From: Bacillota bacterium
GTDB lineage: Bacteria; Bacillota_A; Clostridia; Christensenellales; Aristaeellaceae
DNA length: 24,764 nt
Assembly (NCBI GenBank): GCA_023421735.1
Contig: JAEZSP010000050.1
Span: 1 to 24,764, forward strand
Direction: 5' to 3'
Shown: piece by piece, positions 14,062 to 22,957 of the stretch
Layout: every line of letters begins with the position of its first letter
Position numbering within the stretch: the stretch's first letter is position 1
Translations under genes and position numbers: made by a program
The notes under the pieces: generated by a model
Database searches by the model: none
What the model was told of the DNA's origin: nothing
The model's input: only the letters and a program-made list of their open reading frames with translations

Positions 14062-14981
14062 CCTTATCCGGCAAGACCGCGCTCGTCACGGGCGCGACGG
14101 GGCTGATCGGCGCAGAGGTCGCAGACATGCTCACTTCTGCGGGGTGCGAGGTGATTTCCGCCGTGCGAGATCAATCCCGCGCAAAAGGGCACACGGTTTT
14201 CTACGACGCGGAGTGCTTCCCGAATTTCGATTTTCAGGTCGATCTGATCGTCCATGCGGCGAGTGGCGCCCATCCCCTCGCCTACGCGCGTGATCCGGCG
14301 GGCGTCATGCGCCAGAATGTCTTTGGCACCATGAGCCTTCTCGACTATGCGCAAACCTGCGGCGCGCGCTTTCTCTTTCTCTCCTCGGGCGAAGTGTATG
14401 GTCATGCCCCCGCGCCGGAGGCGGGCTTCCCGGAATCTTTTGCGGGCGCGCTCGACACCATGAATCCCCGCGCATGTTACCCTGAGAGCAAGCGGTGCGC
14501 GGAAACCATGGTCGCAAGTTGGGTCAAGCAATACGGAACCGACGCGCTCGTCGCGCGGCTTTGCCACGTCTATGGACCGTCGATCTCCCCGGCGAACAGT
14601 CGCGCCGACGCGCAGTTTTTGCGCGACGCGCTGGCCGGACGTGACATTCTCATGAAATCTGCGGGCGATCAGGTGCGCTCGTTTCTCTATGTCAGGGACG
14701 CGGCGCGGGCGCTTCTGCTGCTCCTCACGCGGGGCGAAGCCGGTTGCGCGTACAACGTCGCGGGTCGGGACGTTCACTCCATTCGCGCCTATGCGCAGAC
14801 GCTCGCGGACATCGCGGGCGTGAAACTCGCGTTTGAAAACCCGGACGATGTGGAAAAAGCGGGCTATTCAAAGGTGGCGCGGGCAGTTATTGATCCAACC
14901 CTGCTCGAATCGCTCGGCTTCCGGGCAGAATACGACCTCGCAAGAGGTCTGAAGGAGACTTACGACAGATGCCGCGTCTAA
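14058..14981 (+). CDS. NAD-dependent epimerase/dehydratase (extended SDR)
   Basis: A 307-residue extended short-chain dehydrogenase/reductase. The Rossmann loop is TGATGLIGAEV (11-21). Catalytic Ser110 is in LSSGEVYGHA, with Tyr141 and Lys145 in YPESK. The pattern, including RLCHVYGP and the SFLYVRDAARAL segment, is that of nucleotide-sugar epimerases and dehydratases. Placed between a TarI-like cytidylyltransferase and a CDP-glycerol transferase homologue, it may make or modify the sugar or polyol head group of the polymer. The substrate (UDP-, dTDP- or CDP-linked) cannot be read from sequence. It overlaps the cytidylyltransferase by 4 nt and the following gene by 13 nt. Confidence 0.88.
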   Translation: MTLSGKTALVTGATGLIGAEVADMLTSAGCEVISAVRDQSRAKGHTVFYDAECFPNFDFQVDLIVHAASGAHPLAYARDPAGVMRQNVFGTMSLLDYAQTCGARFLFLSSGEVYGHAPAPEAGFPESFAGALDTMNPRACYPESKRCAETMVASWVKQYGTDALVARLCHVYGPSISPANSRADAQFLRDALAGRDILMKSAGDQVRSFLYVRDAARALLLLLTRGEAGCAYNVAGRDVHSIRAYAQTLADIAGVKLAFENPDDVEKAGYSKVARAVIDPTLLESLGFRAEYDLARGLKETYDRCRV

Positions 14982-16168
14982 AGGTCGTTACAAAACTGAA
15001 GCTGCGGACAAAGAAGAGCCCGTTCAAGGACGTGGGGCGCTGGTTTCTGGAATCGTTTCGCACGCTCTACATGGTCGCGTGTCGGATGGTTTTGGGAATC
15101 GATCGGGACAAGGTCGTCTTTTCGAGCTTTACCGCGCGCACATACGGCGACAATCCCAAGCCGATTTCTGAAAAACTGCATGAGCTGCGCCCGCAAACAA
15201 AAATCGTTTGGATGTTCCGCGACCCCGCGTCGAAAAAGGCGATCGTCCCGGATTATGTCATCCTGCGCGATCCCATCTCCTTCGCCGGACTGCGGGACTA
15301 CGCCACTGCGCGCGTGTGGGTGGATAATTTCACACTGCAGCGTTTCCTCAAAAGGCGAATTGGGCAGCAGTTTTATCTGAACACATGGCACGGCGACCGG
15401 GCGTTCAAAAAAATCGCCTACGATGCCTTCCCGGAACGGCGGCTTCGGATTGAAGAAAGCTGCGACCTGATGCTTGCGGGCAGTGCATTCGGCAAAAAGA
15501 TGATCCGCTCGGCGTTTCGATTCGAGGGCCAGATCCTCGCGGCGGGCGGTCCGCGCAACGATATGCTCATCCGAAACGACCCGGCACAGCGCGCAGCGAT
15601 CCGCGCAAAACTGGGCGTTCCGGCGGAGGCGAAGCTGCTCATCTATTGCCCTACGTTCCGCGATTCGACGCGACTGGTCGCCTTCCATTGCCCCATCGAC
15701 CTCGATACGGCGCTCAATGCGCTCGAGCAAAAGACAGGCAACCGTTGGCTTTGCCTCTTCCGCGCACACCAGCTCGCCAAGGGCGGACTCGACCTGAAGG
15801 AGGGCGGACGGCTCCTCGATGTGACCAAATACGAGGATATGGCGGATCTTCTGCTTGCCTCAGACGCACTGATCACCGATTATTCCTCTGCGGCCATGGA
15901 TTTCGCGCTCACGGGACGGCCGATCTTCCTCTATCAGGCAGATCGGGACGAATACGTCGCGCATGATCGGCGGCTGTACTTTGATGTCAGCGAGACACCC
16001 TTCTTCGTGGCGCGCGATATGGAGGAGTTGATCAAAATCATCGCCGCGACGGACGCCGATGCCGCGCGCAAAAACTGCGCGGCCATCGCATCCTATTTCG
16101 GCTATCTTGAAACAGGGCACGCAACCGAGCGCGCCTGCGAAAGGATCATACAATGGATGGAAAAGTGA
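14969..16168 (+). CDS. CDP-glycerol glycerophosphotransferase family protein (TagB/TagF/TarL-like)
   Basis: A 399-residue protein with the C-terminal GT-B-like domain of teichoic acid primases and polymerases. Diagnostic pieces are NTWHGDRAFKKI (catalytic His141), AGGPRNDML (192-200), YCPTFRD (226-232), FRAH (Arg265, His267) and LITDYSSAAMDFALTGRPIF (TDYSS at 303-307). These enzymes transfer glycerol- or ribitol-phosphate from CDP-polyol to a lipid-linked acceptor at the inner membrane face. An N-terminal basic, amphipathic region (residues 1-40) fits peripheral membrane association. The size is nearer TagB (single transfer) than the TagF polymerase (about 750), but that distinction is only suggestive. 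The ATG has GAAGGAG upstream and starts inside the previous gene. Confidence 0.9.
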   Translation: MPRLKVVTKLKLRTKKSPFKDVGRWFLESFRTLYMVACRMVLGIDRDKVVFSSFTARTYGDNPKPISEKLHELRPQTKIVWMFRDPASKKAIVPDYVILRDPISFAGLRDYATARVWVDNFTLQRFLKRRIGQQFYLNTWHGDRAFKKIAYDAFPERRLRIEESCDLMLAGSAFGKKMIRSAFRFEGQILAAGGPRNDMLIRNDPAQRAAIRAKLGVPAEAKLLIYCPTFRDSTRLVAFHCPIDLDTALNALEQKTGNRWLCLFRAHQLAKGGLDLKEGGRLLDVTKYEDMADLLLASDALITDYSSAAMDFALTGRPIFLYQADRDEYVAHDRRLYFDVSETPFFVARDMEELIKIIAATDADAARKNCAAIASYFGYLETGHATERACERIIQWMEK

Positions 16169-17352
16169 CAAAGACGTCGAGAATTGTCGATGCGGGACTT
16201 GCTGCGTTTTTGCTCGTGCTCATACTCACATTCGGCATATTGACCATTGCGCACAACGCAAAAGATCTCTACAATTCCGTGCGGATCAAATCGCGGCTTT
16301 CGGGCTATCTGCCCAGCGATCCCGGCGCACTTGACTTCCTGTCCGCACGCATCCAATCGTTCGAGGCGGCGTTCGGCGACGATTTGTGGAAAAAGAACGC
16401 TCTGGGACAGGCAAACGCGGATCTCCAATATATAATGGGCAAAAACATCATCACCACGGGTTCTGCCAACATGGTGAAGCTCCCAACGGGCGATCTTTAT
16501 GACCTCCAGACGCCGGCCGATATCACGGACGCGCTGGATGAGATCATCCGCTTTGCCTCTGCGATTGATGTACCGTTTACCTATATCTACGAACATGCAA
16601 CCACCTATGGCGACGACAAACTGACCGGTGGATACGCGCAGCTCGACTGGGGCGACGAATTGGGTGATCAAATCGTTTCAACGCTGCGCGGCGCGAATCT
16701 GGACGTGATCGACAGTCGCGTTGCGCTCGAGGGGTTTCCCACTTCAGAGATCGTTTTGCGCACCGATCAGCACTGGACGCCCTATGCGGCGCTGAACGTG
16801 GCGCACGTGCTGGCAAAGGAAATCGGGCTCGACGACAGCCTGCTCGATCCCGCCGCATTCTACAGTCAAACGTTCCCCGATAAATACCTTGGGAAATATG
16901 GGCGTCGCGTCGGCGTAAAACACACGCGCCCGGATGATTTTACCATCTTCTGGCCCAAATATGATACCGAGATCTCACGCTACACAAACCAAAACAGCAA
17001 CATCACCGAGGTCACGGGTCCATTCGGCGATTCGGTCATCAAGTGGTCGAATCTCAATGGCGAGGGTTGGAACAGCACTGCCTACAGGGCATACGGACTC
17101 ACCGAAAACTTTGAGCATTTTCACAATGAAGCGGCGCCGGATGTGACGATCCTGGTATTCAAGGATTCCTACGGCGCACCCGTCGGCGCATTCCTCTCCT
17201 TAGTTGCGCGTGACGTGTACTTGGTTGATATGCGTAAAACCGACAGAGATGCAACCGAATTTGTAGACGAATTGAAGCCCGACCGCGTGGTCATGTCCTA
17301 TAGCCGCCAGATGGTGGTTTTGCACGGATATCGACTATTCCATGACCAATAG
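16153..17352 (+). CDS. AlgX/DHHW-like SGNH-fold putative O-acyltransferase, membrane-anchored
   Basis: A 399-residue protein with one N-terminal membrane helix (about residues 13-33) and an extracytoplasmic domain. It carries two motifs of the AlgX/AlgJ/DHHW superfamily: RTDQHWTPYAA (Asp205, His207, Trp208) and FKDSYGAP (Ser339). They match in order and spacing the catalytic Asp-x-His-Trp and Ser of AlgX, which O-acetylates alginate. The inferred role is ester modification of the surface polymer made by the four preceding genes. The usual partner, an MBOAT membrane acyl donor protein, is not in the window, so it may lie elsewhere. The family has Asp-His-His-Trp or Asp-Thr-His-Trp; here the second position is Gln. 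It overlaps the preceding gene by 16 nt. Confidence 0.75.
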   Translation: MDGKVTKTSRIVDAGLAAFLLVLILTFGILTIAHNAKDLYNSVRIKSRLSGYLPSDPGALDFLSARIQSFEAAFGDDLWKKNALGQANADLQYIMGKNIITTGSANMVKLPTGDLYDLQTPADITDALDEIIRFASAIDVPFTYIYEHATTYGDDKLTGGYAQLDWGDELGDQIVSTLRGANLDVIDSRVALEGFPTSEIVLRTDQHWTPYAALNVAHVLAKEIGLDDSLLDPAAFYSQTFPDKYLGKYGRRVGVKHTRPDDFTIFWPKYDTEISRYTNQNSNITEVTGPFGDSVIKWSNLNGEGWNSTAYRAYGLTENFEHFHNEAAPDVTILVFKDSYGAPVGAFLSLVARDVYLVDMRKTDRDATEFVDELKPDRVVMSYSRQMVVLHGYRLFHDQ

Positions 17353-17371
17353 GGAGAGGGAGGCCTGGTTT

Positions 17372-19840
17372 ATGAAGGGATTTCGGTACGAGAATGAATC
17401 CGCACGCGAAGTTTCGATGCCCGTGGGCGGCATCGGAGCAGGGTCTGTGGGGCTCGCCGGAAACGGCGCCCTGACCGACTGGGAGATCGAGAACCATCCC
17501 GCCAAGGGACACATCAATCCATTTACACATTTCGCCGTGAAAGCCGAAACCACATCCGGCGTCACGGCGCTTGTCTTGCAGGGGGATCTCGCCCGCGATC
17601 TTTCCGGCACGTATGGCGGCTGCAAATACGACCACTTCGGCTTCGGCTACGGCCCAGCCGAAGGCACCATGGCCGGCTTTCCACACTTTGAGTTTTGCCA
17701 GATGACCGCCGCATTCCCGTTCGCGCAACTCGATTTTTCGGATCGCCGCTTTCCCGGGAAGCCGTCCCTTACCGCGTTTTCGTCCTTCATTCCCATGAAC
17801 GAGGACGATTCGAGTCTTCCCTGTGCGTTTTTTACGGTCGAAATTGAGAACACGACGAATGCGGAAACGACATACACCGTCGCGTTCACGCTCGGTGCGG
17901 CGTTTCAAAAGGGCATCAATGCCGAGATCAACGGCGGACTTTCCATGACGGAGGGCGAAAACGGACTGTGCGTCCTGACCGACGCGGAAGACCACGCCGT
18001 ACAGACGCATTGGTTCCGGGGCGGCTGGTTCGACGGGCAAACGATGTACTGGAATCAATTTTCACGCCCGGGTTTTCTGCAAAAGCGGACGTATGACGAT
18101 CCGGGCAAAGATCGCGGCACGGTCGAGGCGCGGTTTGTGCTCAAGCCCGGCGAGACAGGGCGTGCGCGTTTCCTCCTGAGCTGGTATTATCCCACAGTCA
18201 CAAATGATTGGGACGAGGGGGGCATGTCATGGAAAAACTGGTATGCCACCCGATTTTCCTCCGCCCGTGACGCAGGCGCATATGCCATGCAAAACTGGGA
18301 TCGGCTCGAGGGCGACACGGCTCGGTTCCGCGACGCACTCTACGGGAGCACGATTCCCGAAAAGGCACTCGAAGCGGCAGGCGCAAGCCTTTCGATCCTC
18401 GTCACACCCGTATGTCTTCGGCTCGAGGACGGCTCGTTCTACGGCTGGGAAGGCCTGAGCGAATTGGGCGGAAGCTGTGAGGGCACCTGCCAGCACGTAT
18501 GGAACTACGCCTACGCGCTGCCCTACCTCTTCCCCGCCCTCGAGCGCAGTGTGCGTGAGAACGAAAAGACTTACAGCCAAATGGAAGACGGGCGCATTTC
18601 CTTCCGGCTCCGGCTGCCGCCGGGGCGCGGGTTCTGGTGGAAGATGCCGTGCGTCGACGGCCAAATGGGCTTTGTCATGCAGACCTACCGAGAATGGAAA
18701 CTGTCCGGAGATGCGGAATGGTTGCGCGCAATGTGGCCGTCTGCCAAGCGCGCGGTGGAATTCGCGTGGCAGGACACCGACGTCAAGTGGGACCCCGACA
18801 AGGATGGCGTGATCGACGGGCGGCAACACCACACGCTCGACATGGAGTTGTTCGGACCGAACGCATGGCTTGAGGGCTTTTATCTGGGCGCGCTGAAGGC
18901 CGCATCCGAAATGGCGAAGGCCGTCGGCGACGATTCTGCGGAATATGACGCGCTCTTTGCGTCCGGGAAAAAATACCTCGACGAGGAACTCTTCAACGGG
19001 GCGTATTACGACCACAAAATCGACCTCAACGACCGCGCCCAGCTCGCGCGCTACGAGGATGCGGACAAGTACTTCAGCGAGGAGACAGGCGAGCTCAAGT
19101 ATCAAATCGCAGGCGGATTGATCATCGATCAGGCGTTGGCGCAGTGGCACGCAAATCTGATGGGTCTGGGCGAAATCTACGATCCACAGAAGCTGAAAAG
19201 CGCGCTGAAAAGCCTCTACCAATATAACTTCAAGCCCGAAATGCGCGCCTTTGCAAATCCCTGCCGCGTGTTCAGCCTGAACGGCGAGGCAGGCACCATC
19301 ATGTGCGCGTATCCGGAAGGCTCCAAAAAGCCCGCAATCTCGGTACCGTACTGCGAGGAAACCATGACGGGTTTTGAGTACGCTGCCGCCGGACTGATGA
19401 TTCAGGAGGGATTCCTCGCGGAAGGCGCCGAAATGATCGCGGCAGTACGCAACCGCTACGACGGGAGAAAGCGCAATCCCTTCAACGAAATCGAGTGCGG
19501 CTCCAACTATTCCCGCTCCATGGCGGCGTTCGCGCTCCTGCCGATCTATGAAGGCTTCGCATGCGACGCGGGCGCGGGATTCATGCGGCTGAAACCCGTC
19601 TTGCCCGGCGCTTTTTCCGGCATGTGGTTCATGGGCGGAAGCTGGGGCAAGGCCGAAACGGCTGAAGGCGCGCGCTTCACGGTCGAAGGAAAGCCCGTGC
19701 GGGTTTGCGCCTTCGAGTTGCCCTTTCTCCCGGGAGAAATCAGGATCGATGGGACACAGGTATCCTTCCACCTCGAGGGTTCGCACGCGGTGCTCGATGA
19801 AGCCGCGACTGCCGAACGGGAAATGACATTTGTGAAATGA
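17372..19840 (+). CDS. Glycoside hydrolase family 116 (GBA2-type beta-glucosidase/xylosidase)
   Basis: An 822-residue enzyme with the two-domain layout of GH116: an N-terminal beta-sandwich to about residue 300 opening with MPVGGIGAGSVGLAGNG, then an (alpha/alpha)6 barrel. HTLD places Thr488 and Asp490 where Thr591 and Asp593 (acid/base) lie in the Thermoanaerobacterium xylanolyticum enzyme. NEIECGSNYSR gives Glu706 and Arg715 with the same spacing as its glucose-binding Glu777 and Arg786. I could not place the nucleophile Glu with confidence. There is no signal peptide, so it is probably cytoplasmic. The start at 17372 is preferred because GAGGGAGG lies just upstream. An ATG at 17342 lacks a ribosome site and would overlap the previous gene. 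Retaining beta-glucosidase or beta-xylosidase activity is expected from the family. Confidence 0.88.
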   Translation: MKGFRYENESAREVSMPVGGIGAGSVGLAGNGALTDWEIENHPAKGHINPFTHFAVKAETTSGVTALVLQGDLARDLSGTYGGCKYDHFGFGYGPAEGTMAGFPHFEFCQMTAAFPFAQLDFSDRRFPGKPSLTAFSSFIPMNEDDSSLPCAFFTVEIENTTNAETTYTVAFTLGAAFQKGINAEINGGLSMTEGENGLCVLTDAEDHAVQTHWFRGGWFDGQTMYWNQFSRPGFLQKRTYDDPGKDRGTVEARFVLKPGETGRARFLLSWYYPTVTNDWDEGGMSWKNWYATRFSSARDAGAYAMQNWDRLEGDTARFRDALYGSTIPEKALEAAGASLSILVTPVCLRLEDGSFYGWEGLSELGGSCEGTCQHVWNYAYALPYLFPALERSVRENEKTYSQMEDGRISFRLRLPPGRGFWWKMPCVDGQMGFVMQTYREWKLSGDAEWLRAMWPSAKRAVEFAWQDTDVKWDPDKDGVIDGRQHHTLDMELFGPNAWLEGFYLGALKAASEMAKAVGDDSAEYDALFASGKKYLDEELFNGAYYDHKIDLNDRAQLARYEDADKYFSEETGELKYQIAGGLIIDQALAQWHANLMGLGEIYDPQKLKSALKSLYQYNFKPEMRAFANPCRVFSLNGEAGTIMCAYPEGSKKPAISVPYCEETMTGFEYAAAGLMIQEGFLAEGAEMIAAVRNRYDGRKRNPFNEIECGSNYSRSMAAFALLPIYEGFACDAGAGFMRLKPVLPGAFSGMWFMGGSWGKAETAEGARFTVEGKPVRVCAFELPFLPGEIRIDGTQVSFHLEGSHAVLDEAATAEREMTFVK

Positions 19841-19850
19841 GGAAAACGCC

Positions 19851-22421
19851 ATGATTCCAAAGCCCGAATTTCCGCGCCCGGACAGGGCGCGCGCCCAATG
19901 GAAAAACCTCAATGGCGATTGGGACTTTAAACTGTTGCGCACAGCAGACGGGAACGACGCGCCGGGCGGCTACGACCGCACGATCACGGTGCCGTTTTCG
20001 TGGTCGAGCGCGCTCTCCGGCGTAGGCGAGAACGTGCCCGGCATCGGTTGGTACCGTCGGACAGCTGCATTTTCCGCCGACGGGACCATCTTTCTGTGCT
20101 TTGGCGCGGCGGATTACCGGACGGATGTGTACGTCAACGGCACGCTTGCCACAACGCATCAAGGTGGGTACACCCCTTTTGAGATTGACGTAACCGCGCT
20201 CTGGCGTGCGGGCGAAAACGAGATCGTCGTGCGCACGGAGGATTTCCGCCACGAGACGCAGACATACGGCAAACAGGGGTACGGCGACATTCAGGGCATC
20301 TGGCAGACCGTATGGCTCGAGGCGCGCGGGTCGGCGTTCATCGAATCCTTCCGCTTTGAAACGAAAATCGACGGAACGGTCGCGCTGAGTGCCGCCGTTT
20401 GCGCGCCGGACGGTGCGGAACTCACCGCCTCCTTTGATGGCAAGACGTTTTCAGGCAAGACAAAGGATGGGCATGTGTGCATTGAGATGCGCATCGAGCA
20501 TCCCCGGCTGTGGTCGCCGGATGCACCGAACCTCTATGAGGGCACGCTGACGCTCGGAAACGATATGGTTTCTACCTATTTTGGCATCCGCGAAATCGCC
20601 GCGCAGGATGGGCGCATCCTCCTGAACGGGGCACCCATCTACATCAACGGCACGCTCGATCAGGCGTTTCATCCCACCGGTCACTTTACATACCCAACCG
20701 ACAAGGATATGCGCGACGAGGCATGGCGACTCAAGCGCCTCGGGCTCAATATGGCGCGCATCCACATCAAGCTCGAGGAACCGCGCAAGCTCTACTGGAT
20801 GGACAAACTGGGCGTCCTCATCATGCAGGACATGCCGTGCTTCTGGGGCGAACCAAACGAGGAAGCACAAAAAGCCTACGAAAGCGAGTGGCCGGACGCG
20901 TTCGACCGCGATTACAATCACCCCTCGATCTTCTCATGGGTCATGTTCAACGAGACATGGGGCCTGTTCACCGGGCCAAAGAGCAAGAGAAAATACCTGC
21001 CCGAGACGCAGGAATGGGTGCGCAGCGTCTATCTGCGCGCGAAGAAAAACGATCCGACGCGCATCGTGGAGGATAACTCCCCCTGTAACTACGACCACGT
21101 CGAGACGGACATCAATACGTGGCACTTTTACCTCAACGGCTACGAACTGGTGCGCGATCACATCAAAAAGGTTGTGGAGAGCACATTCCCCGGCTCTCAG
21201 TTCAATTACATTGGGGAAAACGCGCAAAAAAACGCGCCGCTCATGAACAGCGAATGCGGCATGGTCTGGGGCGTGGACGGCTCGGCGGGCGACTCCGACA
21301 TCGCGTGGCAGTACCGCTATATGCTCAACGAATTCAGACTCCACGGGGCCATCAACGGCTTTATCTTCACGGAATTCCACGACGTGGTGAACGAGTTTAA
21401 CGGATATTACCGCATCGACGACCGGGACAAGGACTTCGGATACGAGGACTTCTGCCGCGGCATGCGCATCCGCGACCTGCACGCGCAGGACTTCCTCGCG
21501 CTCGATTGTCCCCCCTGCCAAACCGTGGACGCGGGCACGGCGGTCGAAATCCCCTGCGCGCTTTCGAGCTTCACCGCCGCACACGCAGAAACAGGGCTGG
21601 CGGTGGAATGGGAATTGTGGCACGATGGCCTCGACGGACGCGTATCGGATGCAAAGGGTGCATTCGCCGTGGGCTCTTATGCGCGCGGTGCGAATCCGCT
21701 TCCCGCGATCGCCCTCACAATGCCGGACGAAAACGCCGTGGCGATCCTGAGCACCTATCTGAAGTGCGGCAAAGAAGTCATCTCCCGCAACTTCACGACG
21801 TTTGACGTGCGCGCAGCCTTACCCGTTGGCACGATCGAAATCCCCGCCGCGTCCGGCGCAAGCGAGGGCTTTGCCCATCGCTGGACGGCCATTCGAGACG
21901 AAAAACTGTGCCTGGGCGGCGAAGGCAGCCTGACCTATGAAATTCCCGTCTCCGGCGAGCCAAGTGACATTGAAATCTTCCTCGAGGCGGGTGCAAAGCG
22001 GGTTCTGACAAAGGATCTGGGCGGCGCGCCCACGAAGGACGAACAGGATCTCGGCTTTATGCGCGGCTATCTGGTCGACCGCGGCGCGTTTCCGAATTCC
22101 TACTTCATGACGGATGAAGAGCGACCGCTTTCCGACCTGACCTGTCTGATTGACGGCGTGGAGGTGCAGAAAGCACTGCTCATCGGCGACGATGCGGACG
22201 CCTGCGGCGTGCTCTCCTGGCACTACCAGCCAGAAATCCGCAAGCTTAACGAGGCGGGTTCCTATGGCCAGATGATCCGCATCCGCGTTCCCTCCCGGCT
22301 CATTACCGCCATCGCCGTGCGCGGCACGCTGACCCTCACCCTCAAGGCCACGAACGGCCTTGCGGTGTACGGGCGCAGCGCCGGGCGATACGCCATGGGG
22401 ATCACGGTGCGCACACGATAA
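19851..22421 (+). CDS. Glycoside hydrolase family 2 protein (beta-galactosidase/glucuronidase-like)
   Basis: An 856-residue GH2 enzyme. Domains in order: jelly-roll sugar-binding domain (about 10-160, with WKNLNGDWDFKL and GGYTPFEIDVT), Ig-like domain (about 170-270, with HPRLWSPDAPNLYEGTL), TIM barrel (about 275-560) and a C-terminal beta domain. Asn367-Glu368 in WVMFNETWG is the acid/base and Glu508 in FIFTEFHD the nucleophile, so the catalytic pair is intact. The subgroup resembles the broadly named sugar-binding-domain hydrolases of gut Firmicutes. Galactosidase, glucuronidase and arabinosidase cannot be separated here. No signal peptide is present. It starts 10 nt after GH116 with a GAGGA site and is the last complete gene of the operon. 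Confidence 0.9.
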   Translation: MIPKPEFPRPDRARAQWKNLNGDWDFKLLRTADGNDAPGGYDRTITVPFSWSSALSGVGENVPGIGWYRRTAAFSADGTIFLCFGAADYRTDVYVNGTLATTHQGGYTPFEIDVTALWRAGENEIVVRTEDFRHETQTYGKQGYGDIQGIWQTVWLEARGSAFIESFRFETKIDGTVALSAAVCAPDGAELTASFDGKTFSGKTKDGHVCIEMRIEHPRLWSPDAPNLYEGTLTLGNDMVSTYFGIREIAAQDGRILLNGAPIYINGTLDQAFHPTGHFTYPTDKDMRDEAWRLKRLGLNMARIHIKLEEPRKLYWMDKLGVLIMQDMPCFWGEPNEEAQKAYESEWPDAFDRDYNHPSIFSWVMFNETWGLFTGPKSKRKYLPETQEWVRSVYLRAKKNDPTRIVEDNSPCNYDHVETDINTWHFYLNGYELVRDHIKKVVESTFPGSQFNYIGENAQKNAPLMNSECGMVWGVDGSAGDSDIAWQYRYMLNEFRLHGAINGFIFTEFHDVVNEFNGYYRIDDRDKDFGYEDFCRGMRIRDLHAQDFLALDCPPCQTVDAGTAVEIPCALSSFTAAHAETGLAVEWELWHDGLDGRVSDAKGAFAVGSYARGANPLPAIALTMPDENAVAILSTYLKCGKEVISRNFTTFDVRAALPVGTIEIPAASGASEGFAHRWTAIRDEKLCLGGEGSLTYEIPVSGEPSDIEIFLEAGAKRVLTKDLGGAPTKDEQDLGFMRGYLVDRGAFPNSYFMTDEERPLSDLTCLIDGVEVQKALLIGDDADACGVLSWHYQPEIRKLNEAGSYGQMIRIRVPSRLITAIAVRGTLTLTLKATNGLAVYGRSAGRYAMGITVRTR

Positions 22422-22443
22422 GACCCCGATCAATTGCGACACA

Positions 22444-22475
22444 TCGACCATCCGGGGCATGCCCCGGATGGTCGA
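22444..22475. terminator. Perfect 32-bp palindrome after GH2
   Basis: Two 16-nt arms (TCGACCATCCGGGGCA and its exact complement) meet with no loop, 22 nt after the GH2 stop and 20 nt before the next start codon. It would form a very stable hairpin in RNA on either strand, but neither side has a proper T-tract. It could be a transcript-stabilising or weak bidirectional terminator, or a protein-binding palindrome. Confidence 0.55.
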
Positions 22476-22495
22476 ACCTATATGGAGGTGACCGC

Positions 22496-22957
22496 ATGAA
22501 ATACAGACACGTATTACCGACCGACCTGCATGCTGATTGTTTGAGAGACTTCATTCGTCACGAACGCAATGCGATGCATTGACGCAGGCGCGCAAGTGGC
22601 TGGGTTTTAGAAGACGCCCCCAACGAACACATCTGGGATGCGGATAAAAAGGCATGGGTGGTCGGCTACCTCGCGCGATGCATCGCACAGGGCGGTGTCG
22701 TAACAGGCGCCTTCGAAGGCGATCGCCTCATGGGTTTTTCCATAGTAGAACGCAGGCTGTGTGGAATCGGCTCTGCCAATCTCGCCATGCTCTTCGTCTC
22801 CGACGACGCCCAGCACCGAGGGATCGGCACGCGGCTTTTTGAAGCGGCCTGCGCGGGCGCGAAGACTCTCGGCGCGCGGTATCTCTACATCTCCGCCACG
22901 CCAAAAGAAAACACCATTTCCTTTTGTCAGAAGTATGAAATTGTCCAATATGCTTGA
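22496..22957 (+). pseudogene. GNAT N-acetyltransferase interrupted by an in-frame TGA
   Basis: From an ATG with GGAGG upstream the frame encodes MKYRHVLPTDLHADCLRDF and then meets TGA at 22580-22582. The same frame continues without another stop as GWVLEDAPNEHIWDADKKAW, the GNAT core LMGFSIVERR and LAMLFVSDDAQHRGIGTRLF (the acetyl-CoA loop QHRGIGTRLF is intact), and YLYISATPKENTISF. Related clostridial acetyltransferases have a Trp at the TGA position (a C-W-R-K type segment), so a TGG to TGA change is the simplest explanation. The end at 22957 is also short: the last strand and helix of the fold are missing. A downstream start (GTG 22658 or ATG) could still make a fragment with the CoA site. 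Confidence 0.75.

Noticed and set aside
18227..19942. A 571-codon open frame on the minus strand opposite GH116
   Set aside because: An antisense shadow caused by high GC and codon bias; it shows no family resemblance while the plus-strand frame is a full GH116.
22658..22957. A short complete acetyltransferase starting at GTG 22658
   Set aside because: No ribosome site at this GTG and it would lack the first strands of the GNAT fold. The same frame continues upstream to the TGA and beyond it to a proper start.
22496..22957. Selenocysteine at the in-frame TGA
   Set aside because: The aligned residue in relatives is Trp, not Cys, and no SECIS-like hairpin was evident just after the TGA.
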